Made by a program: the position numbers and the translations under genes. Source: Rotaria macrura (Eukaryota; Rotifera; Eurotatoria; Philodinida; Philodinidae). From it: a stretch of 64,000 nucleotides of DNA. The stretch lies in assembly GCA_900239685.1 (NCBI GenBank), contig OENT01000213.1, forward strand, positions 1-64,000. The letters are read 5' to 3'. The notes beneath the pieces were generated by a model. That model did not search any database. It worked only from the letters and a program-made list of their open reading frames with translations, and was not told where the DNA came from. Shown in pieces: positions 58,701-64,000 of this stretch. Each line of letters opens with the position of its first letter. Position 1 is the stretch's first letter.

Positions 58701-61307
58701 AAAGACAAGTATTTTTTATTCTCGGGTCGAAGAAGTAGGGTGGTAAACGGCCGTTTAAGTTAATTCTGTCGTCGCTCGTTAAGCATCGTATCACGGCCGT
58801 GTTTCAACGTGTCGTAAGCGATCGTAGGCGGTTGGATACCTGTTTTTCGACTATAATACGGCCGTGACTAGCGGCTTATGATTGTATCTGATCGTCTTAA
58901 TGCTCGTCGTTGTTCACTTATTTGTTTTTATACAACAATAGAATTACTAGTCCTATCACCGCTGTGCTTCACATCTTTCATGGTAGCATGCGTGGTAGAG
59001 ATATAGGATATTCGTTGTATTTGGTTCAAGTCATTTGATCTGTTTAGTTGGCTGTTCTCTCCTCTTGTGATCATGAGAGATATTCTTGGAACCTTCCCCT
59101 CTCTTCTCTAAGTCGTCACATGATTTTCCAGTTACTCCTATAATGATGCACTTCAGTTGAAATAATGTCCTTAGTAAGATTGTTTATTGAAGGTTACATC
59201 ATTCTGACATTTTTTTACTTTCAAGCAAATATATATTTCGAGTGTGTTTTTATTTGTTTAGATATTCTCTCTCAATCAATATGGACGTGATCAAAACATA
59301 GGTTTTTTAACGAGATGTAAACTGGTACTGAACTGACTACATCTTTAAGAAGATTAAACATGGTAGAAATGATAAATACTATTTTTTCGTTATTTTTTAA
59401 TTCTACACATGCATATATATATTTGGGTAATATTTTGATGGGGTTGCCAAAAGAACCAACCATAACTCTGTGTTTGTGTATTTTTGTTTTGCTTCATGAG
59501 CTTTGTGCGATGTTTTTAAAATGTTACACAATTAAAAATAGTAGAACACCTTCAAAACTAAATTACGTGTCGTAGGATAGATTGAAGTCCAGTACCATTT
59601 TAAATCGAACTAGGACGGATTGAAATTTTTAGACAAATTATCCGTGGTTGACTGGTTGAAGACACATGCTGGGGTGAGGGCAAATAGATACGGTGACTGA
59701 TGATGAATGAAGACGGAACTATCATCCACGACCTCACGCTTGCTGCTACTCTCGACAAGCATCCATCCAAATGTCTGGATTTCAATCTATACTACGACTT
59801 TCATGCTATGTGGTTTCAGATGATTGTAACTTCTAATAACATTATAATTTTGAATTATGTAGATGCTTTAAGAACAAACCATTGGCGTTTATTTTGTTAA
59901 AAGATAAGTGCAATGATATTATCCTGATCAAATCGTTACACTTGTAGAGAGTAGACATTCCAGTTGTATCTGAATGCTCATTATTAAAATGTGAAATTTA
60001 TCATTACTTTTGTTCCTATATTAAACCAGAAAAATGAGACTCAAAGTATAAATGATCATCAGCGATTGTTTCAGTTAAGCATGAAAGATAAAGGCAGAAA
60101 TTATGTTAGAATGATATTTTCATGATATTTATAAATATATACTAAGAATTGTGATCAGATCTTAAGGCTCGTTAGCTAGAAGAAAATATTTGAACAAATC
60201 CATACGATATACATTTACAAACAATAGATTGAAATATCTTAGGATAAACTATTGCACATTTTTCGAATAGTTTAATCTCATTTAAGAATATGGTCTATTA
60301 GTTTTCAGGACAATCAGTGGCTCACATAGGTCTCTTCTGATTTCATGAAAGCATTTTTCTCCTACTTTATCAGATTTAGGCTGCACTGTTCGAGAAAGTA
60401 TGAACTGGATCTATTTGAACTTCACTAGAGTCACATGCATGTTCAACGTTTGAAAACCACATTTAAAGCAATCCGACGAAAAAGAAACAGTGATCGTACA
60501 TGAATTGAGTACAGTCGCTTGATTCTAAACCGTATGACCATTAGGAAAGATAACAACATATCCTTTGATGCAAGATGGGATTCGAGGTTATTTCCATGTT
60601 TGGAATACAAATTTTCCTCTTGAAATCGTAGAAATACAAAATTGTATTGTCAGATTTTTTCTTTCAACGGCAGCCACTAGTTTTTGAATAATTTTCAATG
60701 ATTCGTAGTCATCGAAGTTCGTTTTCGTCATTAGATAGAGGAACGTGAGGAACATCTAACTGTGTAAAACTCAGCATGTTCAATATAACCGATTTGGAAA
60801 AGTTGTTAAAGATGATCAACGTGTAATAGTTGAATCAAAATATATGTTGAAGATGTTTATAAAAACAAACATAAATTAGTTTAAGGTTCTATTGGCAAGA
60901 TCATCGATGGGGTTTTGCATGTTTACATTCATTGATACAAAATGCTTATTACACCGGTACGACTATTCACGGAAAAGATATTCAACTTCGAAGAAAAAAA
61001 GCTTGTTAGTGCAGTCCAGTTGGTACTAAAATGTGGAACTCTCATGTCTACAGCTTCATAATGCTAATAGAGAATACAGAAAATGTAATATGACGAATTT
61101 TTCCCCCTCGCCTCTCTCTCTGATGGACGCCCAATATCTCGTTTTAATTGTTGCTATTCGCTCGTTCGTTTTAATTTTTCTTAATTTAACATGTTTCTTA
61201 TTAAAAGCATTCAAATAAACGGCAAATAACGCTGTGAAATATGAAAGTTGTATAATGCTGGATACAATGTCTGTAATGGAGCAATACATTGGACTCTATG
61301 GGCTGTA
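52796..61307. other. gene-poor stretch with foldback-like repeat
   Basis: No gene is recognised. Frames at 54061-54258, 54940-55140, 55629-55856, 56442-56705, 59360-59575, 59700-59900 and 61033-61218 are short and without motifs. The interval 57799-58908 holds inverted, GC-richer arms, listed separately. Confidence 0.5.
57799..58908. mobile_element. candidate foldback/MITE-like element with inverted ends
   Basis: GACGAGCATAACGACGATCA at 57799-57818 (followed by GATA) is matched in inverse orientation at 58885-58908 with one change and a small indel. Just inside each arm, TAAACGACTATTCACGAACG matches the inverted TAAGCCGCTAGTCACGGCCG at about 14 of 20 positions. Both arms are richer in CGG/CCG than the surrounding DNA. 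A related CGACTATTCACG stretch occurs near 60959. No transposase frame lies inside. Element type is inference. Confidence 0.5.
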
Positions 61308-61590
61308 GGGGTGGCACTTTACCTTTACTTTACTAGTAAATAGTAAATACTGTATTTACTAAGTTACTCGTAAATAGTAAACAACTAATTTACGAAGTTA
61401 CTAGTAAATATGTATTTACGAAGTTACTAGTAAATATATATTTACCAAGTTACTAGTAAATAAGTAAATACATATTTACCAAGTTACTAGTAAATAGTAA
61501 ATACATATTTACCAAGTTACTAGTAAATAGTAAATACACATTTACCAAGTTACTAGTAAATAGTAAATAAATTTACGTAAATAAAAGTAA
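61308..61590 (+). repeat. minisatellite of GTAAATA...TATTTAC units with GGGGTGGCAC head
   Basis: It begins GGGGTGGCACTTTACC and continues with about seven degenerate units of roughly 27-36 nt. The units are built from TTACTAGTAAATA, GTAAATACATATTTAC and CAAG; the last three are nearly identical. Each unit contains a self-complementary GTAAATA/TATTTAC pair, so single strands could form hairpins. The same head occurs at 717-726 (inverse) and 63862. Confidence 0.85.
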
Positions 61591-61886
61591 ATATAGTTTT
61601 AATGCTGTTGGATAGTTTTAATAGAAGTTCAAGTTAGTATTATATCCTTTAGAGGTTACTGCACGTCATGGCAGAGTTTAGGTTCGGCGCTTGATTTCAA
61701 TTGCAGAACCTTGTACTAATACCGGTAAACGATTTTTTGTGGAACTTACATATGCTTCCGAAGGAAATAGTGAGTGGAGGTTTAAGAGTGAGAATTTTGA
61801 TGTTCCCCACCCCCTGTTACAGACAAAGTCCCTGGTTACAGACGCCCACTCCCCCTCCCACCGTTACAGACCATAGAAACCAATTT
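61591..61886. other. flank of assembly gap with GTTACAGAC repeats
   Basis: No gene can be supported; open frames running into the gap are artefacts of the N run. The last part carries three spaced copies of GTTACAGAC (about 61816-61871) amid C-rich sequence, which may be part of the repeat that broke the assembly. Confidence 0.5.
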
Positions 61887-62575
61887 NNNNNNNNNNNNNN
61901 NNNNNNNNNNNNNNNNNNNNNNNNNNNNNNNNNNNNNNNNNNNNNNNNNNNNNNNNNNNNNNNNNNNNNNNNNNNNNNNNNNNNNNNNNNNNNNNNNNNN
62001 NNNNNNNNNNNNNNNNNNNNNNNNNNNNNNNNNNNNNNNNNNNNNNNNNNNNNNNNNNNNNNNNNNNNNNNNNNNNNNNNNNNNNNNNNNNNNNNNNNNN
62101 NNNNNNNNNNNNNNNNNNNNNNNNNNNNNNNNNNNNNNNNNNNNNNNNNNNNNNNNNNNNNNNNNNNNNNNNNNNNNNNNNNNNNNNNNNNNNNNNNNNN
62201 NNNNNNNNNNNNNNNNNNNNNNNNNNNNNNNNNNNNNNNNNNNNNNNNNNNNNNNNNNNNNNNNNNNNNNNNNNNNNNNNNNNNNNNNNNNNNNNNNNNN
62301 NNNNNNNNNNNNNNNNNNNNNNNNNNNNNNNNNNNNNNNNNNNNNNNNNNNNNNNNNNNNNNNNNNNNNNNNNNNNNNNNNNNNNNNNNNNNNNNNNNNN
62401 NNNNNNNNNNNNNNNNNNNNNNNNNNNNNNNNNNNNNNNNNNNNNNNNNNNNNNNNNNNNNNNNNNNNNNNNNNNNNNNNNNNNNNNNNNNNNNNNNNNN
62501 NNNNNNNNNNNNNNNNNNNNNNNNNNNNNNNNNNNNNNNNNNNNNNNNNNNNNNNNNNNNNNNNNNNNNNNNNNN
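61887..62575. other. assembly gap (689 N)
   Basis: Run of N bases; contents unknown. Confidence 0.99.
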
Positions 62576-63660
62576 GTTATTGACAAAGAACATTTTGGGC
62601 AGAAATTCGATTCATGAAATTGTTTCTGAAAGCATTCCCATTGGAAGAAAGGTACACCTGAAAACGCTCAATGGAAGTTACATTTTTTTGTTTTATATTA
62701 ATCTGTAGTTTTATCTTTTACATTCATTCATTCGATCGAATTCATTTATATCATTGTGGAAAATCAATACAGTCGTTCGAGCTATTTCTTCGTGCTCTCA
62801 ACACTTTTTACTGAATAAATAGAATTACGAAAGTAGCCAAATGTCGACGAAAAACTGTTGACAACTGGAATGGGACGAGCAGTTGAATGTCGAGTTAGTT
62901 GCGGGTGCCGACGTTGCTGTAGAGCAGATCATCTTGCAAGCGTGCTACGCCTACATCCTTAATATATATTGTGGTTAGAAACAGAAACAGACACTAAACA
63001 GATTGAGATAAATCTCAAACATTTTCATCAACAGACAAAAACGCACTCGTGAGCCATGTTGTACATATCCTCTCGATGGAAGACAAATTTATTAGAGGAT
63101 GTTCAGTGATAACTGTCTTGTAATATAACATGTATGGGATACAAATTTTTCCAGAAAATTAGACGTGTATTGTACGCCAATAGTAAACTGACTACGAGAA
63201 AGGATCTTTGTTTTAGATGATCTTACGAAGTTGAATCGAATATTTCGACAAATTAATCAATTTATTGTACAGTATTCATTCATATCATCAATATAGTAAG
63301 TAGTTGAAATTTTCAACTTGAAAGTTGTTGACTTCGCACGAAGTAGATAAAAGTTAGATCATATGTAAGAGCTCGAAAAACTTAGCACGACAGCTTAGTC
63401 TTCTAGGAGAGATCTGGTCAAGTCCTGAGCAGATGTTTTTTCAACAGATATTTCGATTGAAACAGTACAGATCGATCTTTCTCAATCATTTTCTGAACAA
63501 TATTTGTTTTCGATCGGATTCATAAAAATATGTAGATATATACCTGTTGCAAACGAAATCTTCTCACGACCTGACCATCTCTCTCCGAGAAGACTAAAGA
63601 GCCTTGTTCAGTTTTTCGAGCTCTTTCATATGATCTAACTATTATCTACTTTGCACTACG
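62576..63660. other. no gene seen
   Basis: AT-rich sequence right of the gap with no frame or motif that I can support. Confidence 0.5.
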
Positions 63661-64000
63661 CAGTGGCGGATCCAGAAAATCAGTAACGAGGTGGTACTTT
63701 TCTCCTCGGACTGGTGAGCACGGTTAAAAAACGGTTTTAGCTCCTATTTGACGCAATACGACTCGTTCTATCTCATTTCTGCTGGGAAAAAGCGAAAAAT
63801 AATTTCGAAATGGGGTGGCGTTGGCCGGATGGCTGCTATGGTGGATCTACCTTTGGCATCCGGGGTGGCGCTTTACCTTCACTTTACCAGTAAATAGGTA
63901 AGTACTTTCTTTACTTATTTACTACTGAATAGTACATACATATTTACTCCAATTTAATTATGTAACTGAAAAGTAAATTAAATGTGTGACCCAAACGATG
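63661..64000 (+). repeat. repeat region: possible DNA-transposon end plus GGGGTGGCGC/GTAAA repeat
   Basis: CAGTGGCGGATCCAG at 63661-63675 resembles the CAGNGGCGGAT terminal sequence of many hAT-type elements. At 63862 a GGGGTGGCGCTTTACC head is followed by TTTACCAGTAAATAGGTAAG, matching the family at 61308 and 611-726. Both continue toward the window edge, so the full structure is not visible. Confidence 0.5.

Noticed and set aside
61701..62708. Long open frames on both strands across 61.7-62.7 kb
   Set aside because: They are almost wholly composed of the 689-nt N gap; no real coding content.

Overview
This window is eukaryotic, AT-rich and animal-like. Coding regions are broken into exons by GT-AG introns, many of them about 40-100 nt long. 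The recognisable genes are metazoan: a nuclear receptor, protein kinase N, a PDZRN-type PDZ protein, a claudin-like tetraspan protein, TEFM and eRF3. Gene style, short introns, numerous duplicated pieces and small assembly gaps (single Ns at 14166 and 21117, a 689-nt N run at 61887-62575) fit a rotifer-like spiralian, possibly a bdelloid. That organism assignment is inference.

Layout. (1) 1-11 kb is gene-poor and holds one two-exon claudin/PMP22-like gene (3235-3879, minus) plus repeats. (2) 11.1-22.6 kb is a minus-strand cluster: a GGCT/AIG2-fold protein, a diverged eRF3 paralogue (copy A), a mitochondrial transcription elongation factor (TEFM-like), then a conventional eRF3 (copy B). All these genes read leftward, and TEFM lies between the two eRF3 copies. 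(3) 24.8-26.7 kb holds the 3' part of a PDZRN3/4-like gene. (4) 32.9-34.1 kb holds a three-exon nuclear receptor. (5) 37.1-44.1 kb holds a complete 17-exon protein kinase N gene (HR1 x3, C2-like, proline-rich linker, AGC kinase, C-tail), predicted 1017 aa. (6) 44-64 kb is gene-poor. It has one small three-exon membrane protein (52360-52795, plus), a foldback-like repeat, a GTAAATA minisatellite, copies of a repeat family with a GGGGTGGC(A/G)C head, and an N gap.

The most notable feature is the eRF3 pair. Exons 4-7 and the introns between them are nucleotide-identical in both copies (13341-14181 versus 20952-21646, with 147 bp replaced by one N in copy B). The flanking exons have only about 60% (exon 8) or much less (exon 3) amino-acid identity. 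Either recent gene conversion or an assembly chimaera explains this; the single Ns near the tract favour caution. Copy A has also lost the G2 and G3 motifs of the GTPase domain but keeps the P-loop, and its frame is open through exons 2-8, which suggests a GTPase-impaired eRF3-like protein if it is real.

Functionally the genes are ordinary cell machinery (translation termination, mitochondrial transcription, Rho-effector signalling, nuclear hormone signalling, cell contacts, glutathione/gamma-glutamyl chemistry). I see no operon or obvious multi-gene system. All gene models were joined by eye from reading frame, splice sites and remembered family features; no search was run.
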